A DNA stretch of 64,000 nt from Chelatococcus sp. HY11 (GCF_018398335.1 NZ_JAHBRX010000001.1:372001-436000); one strand, 5' to 3'. Shown: positions 1 to 9,964, numbered from the stretch's first letter. Program-made: numbers and translations. The notes: a model not told the origin generated them from the letters alone.

Positions 1-968
1 AGATCAATGCCCTTCACCGCCTCGACGGTACGCACGTCGGTACCGAACAGACCGCGGCGCTGGCGGAAGGTGACGCGCATGTTTTGCGCAGACAGGACAA
101 CCGGACTCTCCGGCGGCACCGGTGTCTTGCGGCCTGTGGGCTCGGCCTCGATGAGCATCTTGGTATAGGCGTCGCGCGGTTTTGCAAACAGTTCGCCTGT
201 AAGGCCCTGTTCGACCACGGCGCCATGGCGCATGACATAGGTGCGGTCCGCGAAGCGCCGGACAATGCCCAGATCGTGGGTGATGAAGACGATCGCCATG
301 CCGAATTCGTGCTGGAGATCGCGCAGGAGGTCCAGGATATGGGCCTGGACGGTGACGTCGAGCGCTGTTGTCGGCTCGTCGGCGATGAGCACGTCCGGCT
401 TGTTGGCGAGCGCCATGGCGATCATGACGCGCTGCCGCTGGCCGCCCGAGAGCTCATGCGGGTAGGAATCGATCCGCTCGGCCGGGTTCGGAATCTGGAC
501 TTTGGTCAATAACTCGACGGCGCGCGCGCGGGCGGCGCTCCGGCTCAGGCCGGAGTGGGCCATCAGGGGCTCGATGAGCTGCCGCTCGATCTTGAACAGG
601 GGATCGAGCGAGGTCATCGGCTCCTGGAAGATCATCGCGATCGTCTTGCCGCGATAGCGGTTGAGCGCCTTCGGCGTCAGCCCGAGCAATTCCTCGCCGC
701 GATAGCGGATCGAGCCCTGGGCGTTGCCGTTGGATGCCAGCAAGCCCATGGTCGCCATCATCGTCTGGCTCTTGCCCGAGCCGGACTCGCCGACGATCGC
801 GACGGTCTCGCCCGCGCCTATGTCGATATCGATGCCCTTCACCGCCTCCACGACACCGTCATGGGTGGCGAAGGCGACCCTCAAGCCGCGGATCGCAAGG
901 ATGGGCTCCTTGACGGCTCCGTTCAGTGTGTCGCCGCTCTGCGCTGGGAATATGGTCTCGGCAACCAT
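1..968 (-). CDS. Peptide ABC transporter, fused double ATP-binding protein (OppD-OppF type), 3' end outside window
   Basis: Cytoplasmic ATPase that energises the oligopeptide importer encoded upstream on the same strand. About 322 codons are visible. The first ABC domain has Walker A GESGSGKS (residues 60-67), Q-loop [10 protein letters not shown], signature LSGGQRQRV and Walker [13 protein letters not shown]. After a linker near residue 275 a second domain begins ([11 protein letters not shown], then VEAVKGID, which repeats the VKGID element of domain one), so OppD and OppF appear fused, as in YejF-type proteins. The ATG overlaps the oppC stop as TGATG, which implies translational coupling. 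The gene runs off the left edge, so the second domain cannot be checked for intact motifs. Confidence 0.9.
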   Translation of the reverse strand, partial: MVAETIFPAQSGDTLNGAVKEPILAIRGLRVAFATHDGVVEAVKGIDIDIGAGETVAIVGESGSGKSQTMMATMGLLASNGNAQGSIRYRGEELLGLTPKALNRYRGKTIAMIFQEPMTSLDPLFKIERQLIEPLMAHSGLSRSAARARAVELLTKVQIPNPAERIDSYPHELSGGQRQRVMIAMALANKPDVLIADEPTTALDVTVQAHILDLLRDLQHEFGMAIVFITHDLGIVRRFADRTYVMRHGAVVEQGLTGELFAKPRDAYTKMLIEAEPTGRKTPVPPESPVVLSAQNMRVTFRQRRGLFGTDVRTVEAVKGID

Positions 969-2101
969 CAGCGATCTCGCGGGTCGAGGGCGTCGCGCAA
1001 GCCATCCCCGATGAAATTCAGCGCGAAGAGCGTGGACACGAAGAAGATCGCGGGGAAGATGATGAGATAGGGCGCGTTCTGGATATTGTTGGCGCCCTCG
1101 GCGATGAGCACGCCCCAGCTGGTCAGGGGCGCCTGCACGCCGAGGCCGAGGAAGGACAGGAAGCTCTCCAGGAGAATGATCTTCGGGACCATCAGGGTCA
1201 TGAAGACAACCACCGGCCCGAGCAGGTTGGGGATGATATGACGGCGCAGGATCGCCGGTTCGGAGACACCGAGCGCATGGGCGGCCTCCACGAATTCGCG
1301 GCGTTTCAGCGCGAGCGTCTGCCCACGGGTGATGCGCGCCATGTCGAGCCATTCGACCGCGCCGATGGCGACGAAGATCAGCACGAAATCCCGGCCGAAA
1401 TAGACGACGAGCAGAATGACGAAGAAGACGAAGGGCAGGGAATAGAGCACGTCGACGATGCGCATCATCACCATGTCGATGCGTCCGCCGAAGAAGCCGG
1501 CTGCGGCGCCGTAGCTGACGCCGATCACCAGGCTGACGAAAGTGGCGAGCAGGCCGACAAGGAGCGAGACGCGCCCGCCGACCATGATGCGGGTCATCAG
1601 GTCCCGCCCGGCGAGATCCGTGCCCATCAGGAAGAGCTGGCGCTGCACCGTGCCTTCGACGACGAGGCTCCTGCCGCCGTCCTCCGTTGCCACGACCCTG
1701 GCATCCCGGAACTGGTCGACACGGTCGATATAGCGCGTGTTGCGGGGATCAATCGGATTGGGCGCGGTCAGGGTGACCCTGAAGGTGGACCCGGTGATCG
1801 AGAAATCGCGCATGCCGATGCGCGCCCTGTCCAGCGCGCCTCTCATCGCTTCTTCCAGCGTGTCCTCAGCCGGATGGGCGCTGAGGCTCGGCGGCACGCC
1901 CACATAGGAGCGATAGACCTGATCGTAGGCATGGGGCGAGAGCCAGGGGCCGACGATGCAGAACAGCGTGATTGCGACGAGCACGATGAAGCTGACAACC
2001 GCGGCGCGGTTACGCCGAAGGCGCAGCAGCGCCAGCGCCGCGAGGCTGCGGCCAGGTTTGACAGCAGGTGCGCCAGCTGGCGTGAGCGCGGCGTCACTCA
2101 T
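968..2101 (-). CDS. oppC: Oligopeptide ABC transporter permease OppC
   Basis: Inner-membrane permease of the oligopeptide importer, partner of OppB. It is 377 residues from the ATG at 2101, which overlaps the oppB stop by 8 nt. Residues about 25-50 form the first TM helix. The BPD_transp_1 core follows from about residue 170, with the EAA-type loop EAAHALGVSEPAILRRHI that contacts the ATPase. Between TM1 and the core lies a long periplasmic stretch of roughly 110 residues with alternating hydrophilic segments, longer than in a standard 300-residue OppC. Long inserts occur in alphaproteobacterial OppC proteins, but its role is not evident here. An upstream in-frame ATG (2161) lies inside oppB and was not used. 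Confidence 0.93.
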   Translation of the reverse strand: MSDAALTPAGAPAVKPGRSLAALALLRLRRNRAAVVSFIVLVAITLFCIVGPWLSPHAYDQVYRSYVGVPPSLSAHPAEDTLEEAMRGALDRARIGMRDFSITGSTFRVTLTAPNPIDPRNTRYIDRVDQFRDARVVATEDGGRSLVVEGTVQRQLFLMGTDLAGRDLMTRIMVGGRVSLLVGLLATFVSLVIGVSYGAAAGFFGGRIDMVMMRIVDVLYSLPFVFFVILLVVYFGRDFVLIFVAIGAVEWLDMARITRGQTLALKRREFVEAAHALGVSEPAILRRHIIPNLLGPVVVFMTLMVPKIILLESFLSFLGLGVQAPLTSWGVLIAEGANNIQNAPYLIIFPAIFFVSTLFALNFIGDGLRDALDPRDR

Positions 2102-3014
2102 AGCGTACCCGTGGATCAAGGGCGGCGTAAAGCAGGTCGACGATGAGATTAAAGGCCACAACGAAGCCCGCGAGCATCACCACCGTCCCCATGACGAGCG
2201 TGTAGTCGCGGTTCAGCGCGCCATCCACGAAATAGGCACCGACGCCTGGAATGGCGAAGATCTTCTCGATGACAACCGAGCCGGTGACGAGAGCGGCGGC
2301 TGCCGGGCCGAGATAGGAGATGACGGGCAAGAGCGCTCCGCGCAGCGCGTGCGTGACGATGGTGCGGTTGGAGAGCCCGTTGGCGCGGAGCGTGCGGATA
2401 TGGTCGGCGCGCAGAGCCTCGATCATCGCGCCGCGCGTCAGGCGGGCGATGACGGCCATCTGGGGAAGGGCCAGGGCGATTGTCGGGAGAATGCGGTGGC
2501 TGAGGTCGCCGCCGCCCCAGCCGCCGAGCGGCAGAAGGCCGAGCGCCAGACCGAAAACGAGCTGCAGCAACGGCCCGACGACGAAATTGGGGACGGTGAC
2601 GCCGACCGTCGCGACCGTCATGACGGAGTAGTCGCTGGCGCTGTTCTGGTGCAGGGCGGCGAGAACGCCGGCGCTCACGCCGCCGATGACGGCGAGGATC
2701 AGGGCGCCGAAGCCGAGCGAGATGGAATAGGGGAGGCCGCGCATGAGCATTTCACCGACAGTGAAGTCGAGCGCGGAGTAGCTGGGGCCGAGATCGCCCC
2801 GGACGAGCTTTCCGAGATAGTCCAGATACTGGAAGAACAGGGGCTGATCGAGGCGGTAGGCGCGCTTCAGGTTTTCCAGAACCTGGGGAGCGACAGGCTG
2901 TTCCATATCGAACGGGCCGCCCGGCGCGAAGCGCACCAGGAAAAAGGCCACCGTGACGATGATGAACAGCGTGGGGATGGCGCTGGCCAGCCGTCGTAAG
3001 GTGTAGAAGAGCAT
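2094..3014 (-). CDS. oppB: Oligopeptide ABC transporter permease OppB
   Basis: Inner-membrane permease, 306 residues, starting MLFYTLRRL as is typical of OppB/DppB. The family N-terminal sequence FLVRFAPGGPFD is present, and the EAA loop reads RTLRANGLSNRTIVTHALR. Six TM helices are expected. The ATG at 3014 is preceded by GGAG at a suitable distance. A GTG two codons upstream (3020) is too close to that GGAG. It follows oppA by 58 nt that include a strong hairpin, and overlaps oppC. Together these genes form an A-B-C-DF operon on the minus strand. Confidence 0.93.
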   Translation of the reverse strand: MLFYTLRRLASAIPTLFIIVTVAFFLVRFAPGGPFDMEQPVAPQVLENLKRAYRLDQPLFFQYLDYLGKLVRGDLGPSYSALDFTVGEMLMRGLPYSISLGFGALILAVIGGVSAGVLAALHQNSASDYSVMTVATVGVTVPNFVVGPLLQLVFGLALGLLPLGGWGGGDLSHRILPTIALALPQMAVIARLTRGAMIEALRADHIRTLRANGLSNRTIVTHALRGALLPVISYLGPAAAALVTGSVVIEKIFAIPGVGAYFVDGALNRDYTLVMGTVVMLAGFVVAFNLIVDLLYAALDPRVRYE

Positions 3015-3038
3015 GGCCACCAGCTCCGTGAACAGGAT

Positions 3039-3062
3039 ATCCCCCGCCGTGTGGCGGGGGAT
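3039..3062 (-). promoter_or_regulatory. Intercistronic hairpin between oppA and oppB
   Basis: A perfect 10-bp stem (ATCCCCCGCC, GTGT loop on the plus strand, GGCGGGGGAT) sits in the 58-nt gap between the oppA stop and the oppB start. No run of T follows, so it is probably not a full terminator. Such hairpins behind binding-protein genes commonly protect the upstream mRNA or attenuate readthrough, giving more binding protein than permease. That role is inferred from position. Confidence 0.6.
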
Positions 3063-3072
3063 AAAGTCCAGG

Positions 3073-4683
3073 TCAAGGTACTATGCTGATGTAGCGGCTG
3101 CGATGCACGTTCTGCACGTTATCCTCGTAACCGCTCACCTTTGGCGAGACGAGGTGAAGCGAGGAGCGATAGATCAGCGGAATGATCGGCTCGTCCTTCA
3201 TGATCATGGCTTCCGCGTCCGAAAGCATCTTCATCCGCTGAGCTTGATCGCCGGTCTCGTCGGTCTTTTTCAGGAGCGCGTCATAATCCGCGTTCTTGTA
3301 GCGCGAATAGTTGCTGACCGCGTTGTCGGACAGGCCGAGGAACAGGAAGTTCTGCGGATCAGCGTAGTCGCCCACCCACCCGGCGCGGGCGATGTCGAAA
3401 TCACCCTTATTCTGCAAATAAGCGTAATGGCTCTTGATGTCGCTGTTCAGGAGGGTGACCTCGGCGCCAAGCACCGACTTCCACATATCGGCGACGGCGG
3501 TCGCCGTATTCTTGTTGCTGTCGTTGGTGTTGTAGCGGATCTCCACCTTCAGGGGCTTCAGTCCTGGGCCATAGCCCGCCTCCTTGAGGAGCTCCTTGGC
3601 CTTGTCCTCGCGATCGAGCTGGGTCTCGCCCGCGCTCGCGATCTCCGGCGGCGTGTAGTTCTGCAGGCCGGGCGGGGTGAGGCGATAGGCCGGCACGGCC
3701 GCGCCGCCCCAGGTCTTTTCCGCGAGGAAGTCGCGGTCGATGGCGAGCGACAGGGCGTGGCGCACGCGCGGGTCGTTGAACGGCGGCTTCTGGAAGTTGG
3801 TGGCGTAGTATTCGATCGAGAGATACGGTGCGGTCCGCACCTGAGCGCCGAGCTTCTCCTTGAGGAAGGTCAGCTGGTCGATCGGGAACTGGTAGTTGGT
3901 GTCGAGTTCGCCCGCCATGAAACGGCGTACCGCGGCGGCATTGTCCTCGGTCGGATAGAAGATGACAGTGTCGACCTTCACATCCTTCGCGTCAAAATAG
4001 TTCGGGTTCTTGACGACCTTGATGTGGTCGCTGGGCACGAACTCGGTCAGCTGGAAGGCGCCGTTCGAGACGAGGTTGCCGGGCCTGACGAAGTCCTTCC
4101 CGAATTTCTCGACGCTGGCCTGATGCAGCGGCAGCGCGGTCTGATGCGTCAGGAGTTCAAGGAAGTAGGGTGTCGGCTGCTCCAGCGTGATCTCGAGCGT
4201 CGCATCGTCGATCGCCTTGACGCCGAGCTCTGCCGGCGGCTTTTCGCCGCGATTGACCGCGCGCGCGTTCTGGATCGGATAGTGCAGGGCGGCGTAGCGG
4301 GCAGCCGTCTGCGGATCGAGCATGCGGCGGAACGAAAATACGAAGTCCGATGCCTTGACCGGATCGCCGTTCGACCACTTGCCGTTCTCACGCAGCTTGA
4401 AGGTGTAAACCTTGCCATCGGGCGAGATTGTCCAGCTCGCGGCTGCCGCAGGCGTCACCTTGCCCTTGGAATCATAGGCGAGAAGGCCATCATAAAGATC
4501 GCGCAGGATGTTGGCTTCGACGTCGATCGACGTCTGATGCTGGTCCAGCGTCTTCGGGTCGCCCGCATTGCCACGCCTATAGACAACCTCAGCCGACGCG
4601 CCCACAGCGAACGAGCCCGTCGCCAAAGCTGCGATCAGGCCGATGCGCAGGTATCTCGCTAATGTTTGCCAACTCTTGTCCAT
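3073..4683 (-). CDS. oppA: Oligopeptide-binding periplasmic protein OppA (SBP family 5)
   Basis: Periplasmic solute receptor that delivers peptides to OppBC. It is 536 residues from the ATG at 4683. The signal peptide has a hydrophobic core IGLIAALATGSFAV and a likely cleavage after ASA (residue 31). The mature start VVYRRGNAGDPKTLDQH and the SBP_bac_5 elements (DLYDGLLAYD, KVYTFKLRENGKWSNGDPV) are characteristic of OppA/MppA. It is the first gene of the opp operon. A GTG four codons upstream (4695) is an alternative start. The exact ligand (peptide, murein tripeptide or other) cannot be read from sequence. Confidence 0.92.
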   Translation of the reverse strand: MDKSWQTLARYLRIGLIAALATGSFAVGASAEVVYRRGNAGDPKTLDQHQTSIDVEANILRDLYDGLLAYDSKGKVTPAAAASWTISPDGKVYTFKLRENGKWSNGDPVKASDFVFSFRRMLDPQTAARYAALHYPIQNARAVNRGEKPPAELGVKAIDDATLEITLEQPTPYFLELLTHQTALPLHQASVEKFGKDFVRPGNLVSNGAFQLTEFVPSDHIKVVKNPNYFDAKDVKVDTVIFYPTEDNAAAVRRFMAGELDTNYQFPIDQLTFLKEKLGAQVRTAPYLSIEYYATNFQKPPFNDPRVRHALSLAIDRDFLAEKTWGGAAVPAYRLTPPGLQNYTPPEIASAGETQLDREDKAKELLKEAGYGPGLKPLKVEIRYNTNDSNKNTATAVADMWKSVLGAEVTLLNSDIKSHYAYLQNKGDFDIARAGWVGDYADPQNFLFLGLSDNAVSNYSRYKNADYDALLKKTDETGDQAQRMKMLSDAEAMIMKDEPIIPLIYRSSLHLVSPKVSGYEDNVQNVHRSRYISIVP

Positions 4684-4940
4684 GATGCCGCCCACCGTCT
4701 CCGAATGGCGGGAATCTGCGCCAGCTCAGCGCCTTTGGCAACGGCTTTCAGCAGACATTATCGTGATGATGCCCATGTGTTAGTCACATTTATAGTTAAC
4801 GCCGGTGATTTTGATTTGGCGAGACTTATAGGTTCGCGATATGGCTTCGGCGAAGGCGCGGCGAGACTTGCTCGCCTATCCGACCGTAGTTCGAGAACGC
4901 GGCGTGGTGCGTCTGCGTGCGCCCCGCGATGGGGGATGGA

Positions 4941-5270
4941 ATGAATCCATTGATCGATCTGGACTACGAGGACGTGAGGCGTGGCCTCGACGATGGCTCG
5001 ATCCTGCTGATCGACGTGCGGGAAGCTTATGAATATGAGGCGGGCCATATTCCCGGCTCCATTTCATTTCCCCTGTCGACTTTCATCCCGGCGGCGCTGC
5101 CGGAGGCGGGCAGCCAGCGGGTCGTCTTTTCCTGCAAGGCGGGTGTCCGGTCAGCGCAGGCTGTCGCGCTGATGCAGCAGGCGGGCTATCCGTTTCGGGA
5201 ACACTATCGCGGCAGTTTTGCGGATTGGCTGGCGCGAGGCGGGGCCGTCGCTTTCGGCCCCGGCGATTGA
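4941..5270 (+). CDS. Rhodanese-like domain protein, single domain
   Basis: A 109-residue single rhodanese domain, probably a cytoplasmic sulfurtransferase or sulfur carrier. The active-site loop is CKAGVRS (family CxxGxR), so the catalytic Cys is present. The N-terminal element LIDVREAYEYEAGHIPGS is the usual CH2A motif region. The ATG at 4941 has GGGGGA just upstream. In-frame GTG 4917 and ATG 4929 are possible but poorer starts. It is divergent from the opp operon across a 257-bp spacer and is followed by 197 bp before the efflux genes, so it is probably transcribed alone. The sulfur acceptor is unknown. Confidence 0.88.
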   Translation: MNPLIDLDYEDVRRGLDDGSILLIDVREAYEYEAGHIPGSISFPLSTFIPAALPEAGSQRVVFSCKAGVRSAQAVALMQQAGYPFREHYRGSFADWLARGGAVAFGPGD

Positions 5271-5467
5271 CCGTGGCCGCTCGGGCCGGCGCACCGATGC
5301 ACATAATAGTAATATGTCCAGCATTGTGCACTGCAGCGCCAATCGGTATTCATGTGCGCTCACGCACTTGTAATTTGGCTGAAGTGCGGCACGTATATGA
5401 CGCAAATTTTTCGGGCGTGTCGTTTGCTTGGCTCTGAGTCACCGACCGTCAAGACAGGGCAGAAGTC

Positions 5468-6607
5468 ATGCAAACCAGAATGTTTGCTCGTTCTTTCTTC
5501 GCGGCGGCACTCTTCCTGGCCGGCGCAGTATCGGTGTCGGCGCAACAGCCCGGTGGGGCTCCGCCGCCGGTCACGGTCGCCAAGCCGCTCGTCAAGAAGA
5601 TCATCGACTATGACGAGTTCACGGGGCGTTTCGAGCCGATCGATGCCGTCGAGGTCCGTTCTCGCGTGGGCGGCTATCTCGAATCCGTCGATTTCGAGGA
5701 CGGCGCCTATGTCAACAAGGGCGATCTTCTTTTCGTCATCGACCGCCGACCCTTCAAGGCGACGCTGGATCAGGCGGAAGCAACGCTGGTCTCGGCCCAA
5801 GCCAGATTGAAGTTCGCCCAGGCGGATCTGGACCGCGCTCAGTCGCTCTCGCGCTCCGGGAATATTTCCGATCAGCTCCTTGATCAGCGCCAGCAGAACT
5901 TCCTGACTGCGAAGGCCGATATTGATGGGGCCGAGGCAGCTGTGCGCCAGGCACGGCTTGATTATGAGTTCACAGAGATCCGCGCTCCCATTTCCGGCCG
6001 CATCGGTCGGAAGCTGGTCAGTGTCGGCAACCTGGTGACCGCCAACACCACGCTGCTCACCACGATCGTTTCCCGCGATCCCATCTATTTCTACTTCGAT
6101 CTCGATGAGCGGTCATTCCTCGCCTACAACAAGGTGTTCAACCTCGTTGACGACAGCATGACCAAGACACGGCCTGTCGAGGTGAAGATCGCGCTGACCG
6201 ACGACCGCGAGCCTAGCCATACGGGTACGCTCGACTTCGTGGACAACCGGATGGACCAGTCGACTGGCACGATGCGCGCGCGCGCCATTGTCAAGAATCC
6301 GGACCTCAAGATTTCCCCCGGCCTGTTCGGTCGCGTCCTGTTTCCGGGGTCGCCGGAATATGAGGCCGTGCTGATCCCGGATGAGGCAGTGGCCACCGAC
6401 CAGGACCGCCGCCTCGTCTGGGTTGTGGCTGACGACGGCACGGTCTCGCCGCGCATCGTGCGGCTGGGGCCGAAGTCGGACGGCTATCGCGTCATTCGCG
6501 ACGGATTGAAGGGTGATGAGACGATCGTCGTCGTCGGCCTGCAGCGCGTGCGGCCGGGCGGCAAGGTCACCCCGCAGATGAGTACTTTGCCGCCGCAGCG
6601 ACAATAG
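5468..6607 (+). CDS. RND efflux periplasmic adaptor (AcrA/MexE family)
   Basis: Membrane-fusion protein linking an RND pump to an outer-membrane channel, 379 residues. It has an N-terminal Sec signal with no lipobox Cys (FLAGAVSVSAQQ), unlike the lipid-anchored AcrA. Order of parts: biotinyl-lipoyl half (VEVRSRVGGYLESVDFEDG), alpha-hairpin (residues about 95-160, rich in Q, A and R heptads), second lipoyl half (TEIRAPISGRIGRKLVSVG), then beta-barrel and membrane-proximal domains. The pump gene follows after 142 bp. No outer-membrane factor and no TetR/LysR regulator are adjacent, so the channel must be encoded elsewhere. Confidence 0.92.
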   Translation: MQTRMFARSFFAAALFLAGAVSVSAQQPGGAPPPVTVAKPLVKKIIDYDEFTGRFEPIDAVEVRSRVGGYLESVDFEDGAYVNKGDLLFVIDRRPFKATLDQAEATLVSAQARLKFAQADLDRAQSLSRSGNISDQLLDQRQQNFLTAKADIDGAEAAVRQARLDYEFTEIRAPISGRIGRKLVSVGNLVTANTTLLTTIVSRDPIYFYFDLDERSFLAYNKVFNLVDDSMTKTRPVEVKIALTDDREPSHTGTLDFVDNRMDQSTGTMRARAIVKNPDLKISPGLFGRVLFPGSPEYEAVLIPDEAVATDQDRRLVWVVADDGTVSPRIVRLGPKSDGYRVIRDGLKGDETIVVVGLQRVRPGGKVTPQMSTLPPQRQ

Positions 6608-6749
6608 CAAGGTCGTCGCCCTGCTTCCCGGCGGGGCGGGCGCCAGGATTGACAGTCAAATCGTGCCTTTCCCGACGGGGCTGGCATGACGGCACGGCGG
6701 GCCTTTTGCCCGGCCGTTGGGCCGTCCGTACGCTAGGAAAGTTTTTCCG

Positions 6750-9700
6750 ATGAAGTTCACGCATTTCTTCGTCGATCGTCCGATCTTTGCGTCGGTCCTG
6801 TCCATTATCTTGGTCATCGTCGGCTATATCTCCTACATCGCCTTGCCGGTCGCGCAGTATCCGGAAATCGCGCCGCCGACGATCACGGTGCGCGCAACCT
6901 ATCCGGGCGCGAATGCCGAGACAGTCGCGGCAACGGTCGCGACGCCGATCGAGCAGGAGATCAACGGTGTCGAGGACATGCTTTACATGTCCTCCTATTC
7001 CGCGTCCGACGGTTCGATGACCCTGACGATCACCTTCAAGATCGGCACCGACCTCGACCAGGCGAACGTCCTCGTGCAGAATCGCGTGGCCGTTGCCGAG
7101 CCCCGCCTGCCCCAGGAGGTTCGCCAGCTCGGCGTGGTCACCCGCAAGGCCTCGTCCGACTTTCTTATGATCGTCAATATCCAGTCTCCGGATAATACGT
7201 TCGATCAGCTCTACCTCTCGAACTACGCCTTGATGCGCGTTCGCGATTCGCTCCTGCGTCTCGATGGCGTCGGCGATATTCAGGTCTTCGGTGCGCGCGA
7301 ATATTCGTTGCGCGTGTGGCTTGATCCGAACCGTCTCGCTTCCTACGGGCTCACCGCGGGCGATGTTGTCGCGGCCCTCCAGGAGCAGAACGTCCAGGTG
7401 TCGGGCGGCGCGCTGGGCGCTCCCCCGCTGACGGCGGATGCCAAAGCTGCGTTCCAGCTGACCGTGCAGACGCAGGGACGCTTCAGCAACGTCTCCCAGT
7501 TCAACAATATCATCGTGAAGGCGGGTGAGGCCGGGCGTCTGGTCCGGCTTTCCGACGTCGCGCGCACCGAACTGGCGGCCCGCGACTACACCACCAGCTC
7601 CTATCTCAACGGCAAGGAAACGGTCGCCATCGGCGTGTTCCAGCGGCCGGGGACGAACGCCCTGCAGGCGTCGAACGACGTCATCGCCAGGATGGAGGAG
7701 TTGAAGAAGGACTTCCCCAAGGGGATGGACTACGCCATCGTCTACAATCCGACGAATTACATCCAGGCGAGCGTCAACGAGGTCTACAAGACGCTGTTCG
7801 AGGCGGTCGTTCTCGTCGTCATCGTGGTGCTCGTCTTCCTGCAATCCTGGCGAACGGCGATCATTCCCATCATCGCCATTCCGGTGTCGCTGATCGGCAC
7901 CTTCGCGATGATGGCCGCCTTCGGCTTCTCCCTGAACACGCTCACCTTGTTCGGCTTGGTCCTCGCGATCGGCATCGTGGTCGACGACGCAATCGTGGTG
8001 GTGGAGAACGTCGAACGCAACATTTCATTGGGATTGTCACCACGAGACGCGGCGCATCGCACCATGGACGAGGTCGGCAGTGCGCTTATTGCCATCGCGC
8101 TGGTGCTCTCGGCCGTGTTCATCCCCACCGCCTTCATTCCAGGCATTTCGGGCCGGTTCTACCAGCAGTTCGCGCTGACGATCGCGGCATCGACGATCAT
8201 CTCGGCGTTCAATTCGCTGACACTGTCACCCGCGCTCTGCGCTCTTCTTCTGAAGGCGCATGATCCTCACCACAGATCGCGCAACCCGCTCGTGCGGGTC
8301 GGCAGCTGGCTCGGCAACAAGTTCAACCGCGGCTTTGACCGCACGTCGAACGGCTATGCCCGCACCGTGAAAGGCATCGTCGGCCACAAGCTCGTGCTTC
8401 TTGTCGCTCTCTGCGTCTACGGCGGCCTCATCGCCGCGACGGTGCACGCAAGCCGTATCGTCCCGACCGGCTTCATCCCGGCGCAGGACCAGGGCTATCT
8501 GATCATGGTCATCCAGCTGCCGCCGGGCGCATCGCTCGACCGCACGGATGCCGTGGTGCAGAAGGCAACGCAGATCGCGCTCGATGTGCCAGGCGTGGCC
8601 AACGTGATCGGTGTTCCGGGTATCGATGGGTCGACCTTCACGGTGTCATCGAATTCCGCCGTCGTGTTCACGCCGCTCGATCCCTTCGAGGAGCGATTGG
8701 CGAAGGGCCAGACGGCCAACAGCATCGCGGGCATCCTCGTCGGCCGGTTGCAGGCCATTCAGGAGGCCTTCACCATCGCGGTGCCGCCGCCGCCTGTGCA
8801 GGGCCTCGGCAATGCGGGCGGCTTCAAGATGCAGCTTGAGGATCGCAATGGCGTCGGCGTGCGCCAGGTTCTGGCGGCTGCTGGCGACATCATCGCGCGG
8901 GCCAACCAGGACCCGAACCTCGTGCGCGTGTTCACGACCTTCGGCGCCAACACCCCGCAGGTCTATATCGACATCGACCGCACCAAGGCGCGCATGCTCG
9001 ATGTGCCGGTGTCCAATATCTTTGAGGCGCTACAGGTCAATCTGGGCTCGGTTTACGTGAACGACTTCAATGCCTTCGGCCGCATCTACCAGGTGCGCGC
9101 CCAGGCCGACGCGCGTTTCCGTATCGAGACAGACCAGATTTCTCGCCTCCAGGTCCGTAACGGTTCGGGTGGTCTCGTCCCGCTTGGCTCGCTGGTCGAG
9201 GTCAGCAATGTGGCCGGCCCGAACCTGATCCAGCGCTACAATATGTACACAAGCGTGCCGATCCAGGGTGACACGGCGCCGGCCGTGTCCTCGGGCGCCG
9301 GCATCGCCGCCATGGAGCGCATCGCGGGCGAGCTCCTGCCACCCGGCATCAGCTACGAGTGGACCGACATCGCGTTCCAGGAGCAGCAGGCGGGTAACAC
9401 GGCCATCTTCATCTTCGCGCTCGCCGTGCTGTTCGTGTTCCTGGTGCTGGCTGCGCAGTATGAAAGCTGGACATTGCCGCTGGCCATTGTGCTCATCGTG
9501 CCACTGGCGGTGCTGTCGGCGCTCGTGGGTGTGATGCTGCGCGGCATGGACAATAATATTCTGACGCAGATCGGTTTCGTGGTCCTGGTCGGCCTGGCGG
9601 CCAAGAACGCGATTCTGATCGTCGAGTTCGCGCGGCAGTCGGAGAATCACGGCAATGGACCGGTGGCCGCGGTCGTCGAGGCCTGCCGCCTGCGCTTGCG

Positions 9701-9944
9701 GCCGATCCTGATGACGGCTTTCGCCTTCATCCTCGGCGTGATTCCGCTGGCGATCGCGCAAGGTCCGGGTGCAGAAATGCGCCAGGCGCTCGGCACGGCG
9801 GTTGTGTTCGGCATGACCGGTGTGACATTCTTTGGTTTGTTCCTCACCCCGGTCTTCTACGTCGTCCTAAGGTCGCTCAGCTTGTGGCTGCGGCCGGCGA
9901 GAAATACGGTCTCCGAGGAACCAACCGCATCGACGCACGCATGA
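6750..9944 (+). CDS. RND multidrug efflux pump, HAE1 family (AcrB-like)
   Basis: Proton-driven inner-membrane transporter of 1064 residues, the usual HAE1 length. It starts MKFTHFFVDRPIFASV, standard for the first TM helix, with AGGAAAG upstream of the ATG at 6750; a longer start at 6717 is less likely. The proton-relay acidic pair in TM4 is present (VVDDAIVVVEN, D412 and D413). Other family landmarks are the two large periplasmic loops, the early GVEDMLYMSS segment and GLAAKNAILIVEFARQ in TM10. It forms an operon with the adaptor upstream. HAE1 pumps export hydrophobic drugs, bile salts, solvents or plant phenolics; which of these applies here is not readable. Confidence 0.95.
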   Translation: MKFTHFFVDRPIFASVLSIILVIVGYISYIALPVAQYPEIAPPTITVRATYPGANAETVAATVATPIEQEINGVEDMLYMSSYSASDGSMTLTITFKIGTDLDQANVLVQNRVAVAEPRLPQEVRQLGVVTRKASSDFLMIVNIQSPDNTFDQLYLSNYALMRVRDSLLRLDGVGDIQVFGAREYSLRVWLDPNRLASYGLTAGDVVAALQEQNVQVSGGALGAPPLTADAKAAFQLTVQTQGRFSNVSQFNNIIVKAGEAGRLVRLSDVARTELAARDYTTSSYLNGKETVAIGVFQRPGTNALQASNDVIARMEELKKDFPKGMDYAIVYNPTNYIQASVNEVYKTLFEAVVLVVIVVLVFLQSWRTAIIPIIAIPVSLIGTFAMMAAFGFSLNTLTLFGLVLAIGIVVDDAIVVVENVERNISLGLSPRDAAHRTMDEVGSALIAIALVLSAVFIPTAFIPGISGRFYQQFALTIAASTIISAFNSLTLSPALCALLLKAHDPHHRSRNPLVRVGSWLGNKFNRGFDRTSNGYARTVKGIVGHKLVLLVALCVYGGLIAATVHASRIVPTGFIPAQDQGYLIMVIQLPPGASLDRTDAVVQKATQIALDVPGVANVIGVPGIDGSTFTVSSNSAVVFTPLDPFEERLAKGQTANSIAGILVGRLQAIQEAFTIAVPPPPVQGLGNAGGFKMQLEDRNGVGVRQVLAAAGDIIARANQDPNLVRVFTTFGANTPQVYIDIDRTKARMLDVPVSNIFEALQVNLGSVYVNDFNAFGRIYQVRAQADARFRIETDQISRLQVRNGSGGLVPLGSLVEVSNVAGPNLIQRYNMYTSVPIQGDTAPAVSSGAGIAAMERIAGELLPPGISYEWTDIAFQEQQAGNTAIFIFALAVLFVFLVLAAQYESWTLPLAIVLIVPLAVLSALVGVMLRGMDNNILTQIGFVVLVGLAAKNAILIVEFARQSENHGNGPVAAVVEACRLRLRPILMTAFAFILGVIPLAIAQGPGAEMRQALGTAVVFGMTGVTFFGLFLTPVFYVVLRSLSLWLRPARNTVSEEPTASTHA

Positions 9945-9964
9945 AGCGATAGGAGGAAGAGGCT

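Noticed and set aside
926-2999. Long plus-strand frames opposite the opp genes
   Set aside because: The minus strand encodes clear OppB and OppC families with overlapping stops and starts; the plus translations are charged and lack domains.
4758-5067. Short minus-strand frames opposite the rhodanese gene
   Set aside because: The plus strand encodes a clear rhodanese with its catalytic Cys loop; the opposite frames are Arg-rich and featureless.
6567-7844. A 425-codon minus-strand frame opposite the RND pump
   Set aside because: It overlaps a well-supported pump gene completely and its translation is low in hydrophobic cores and matches no family.
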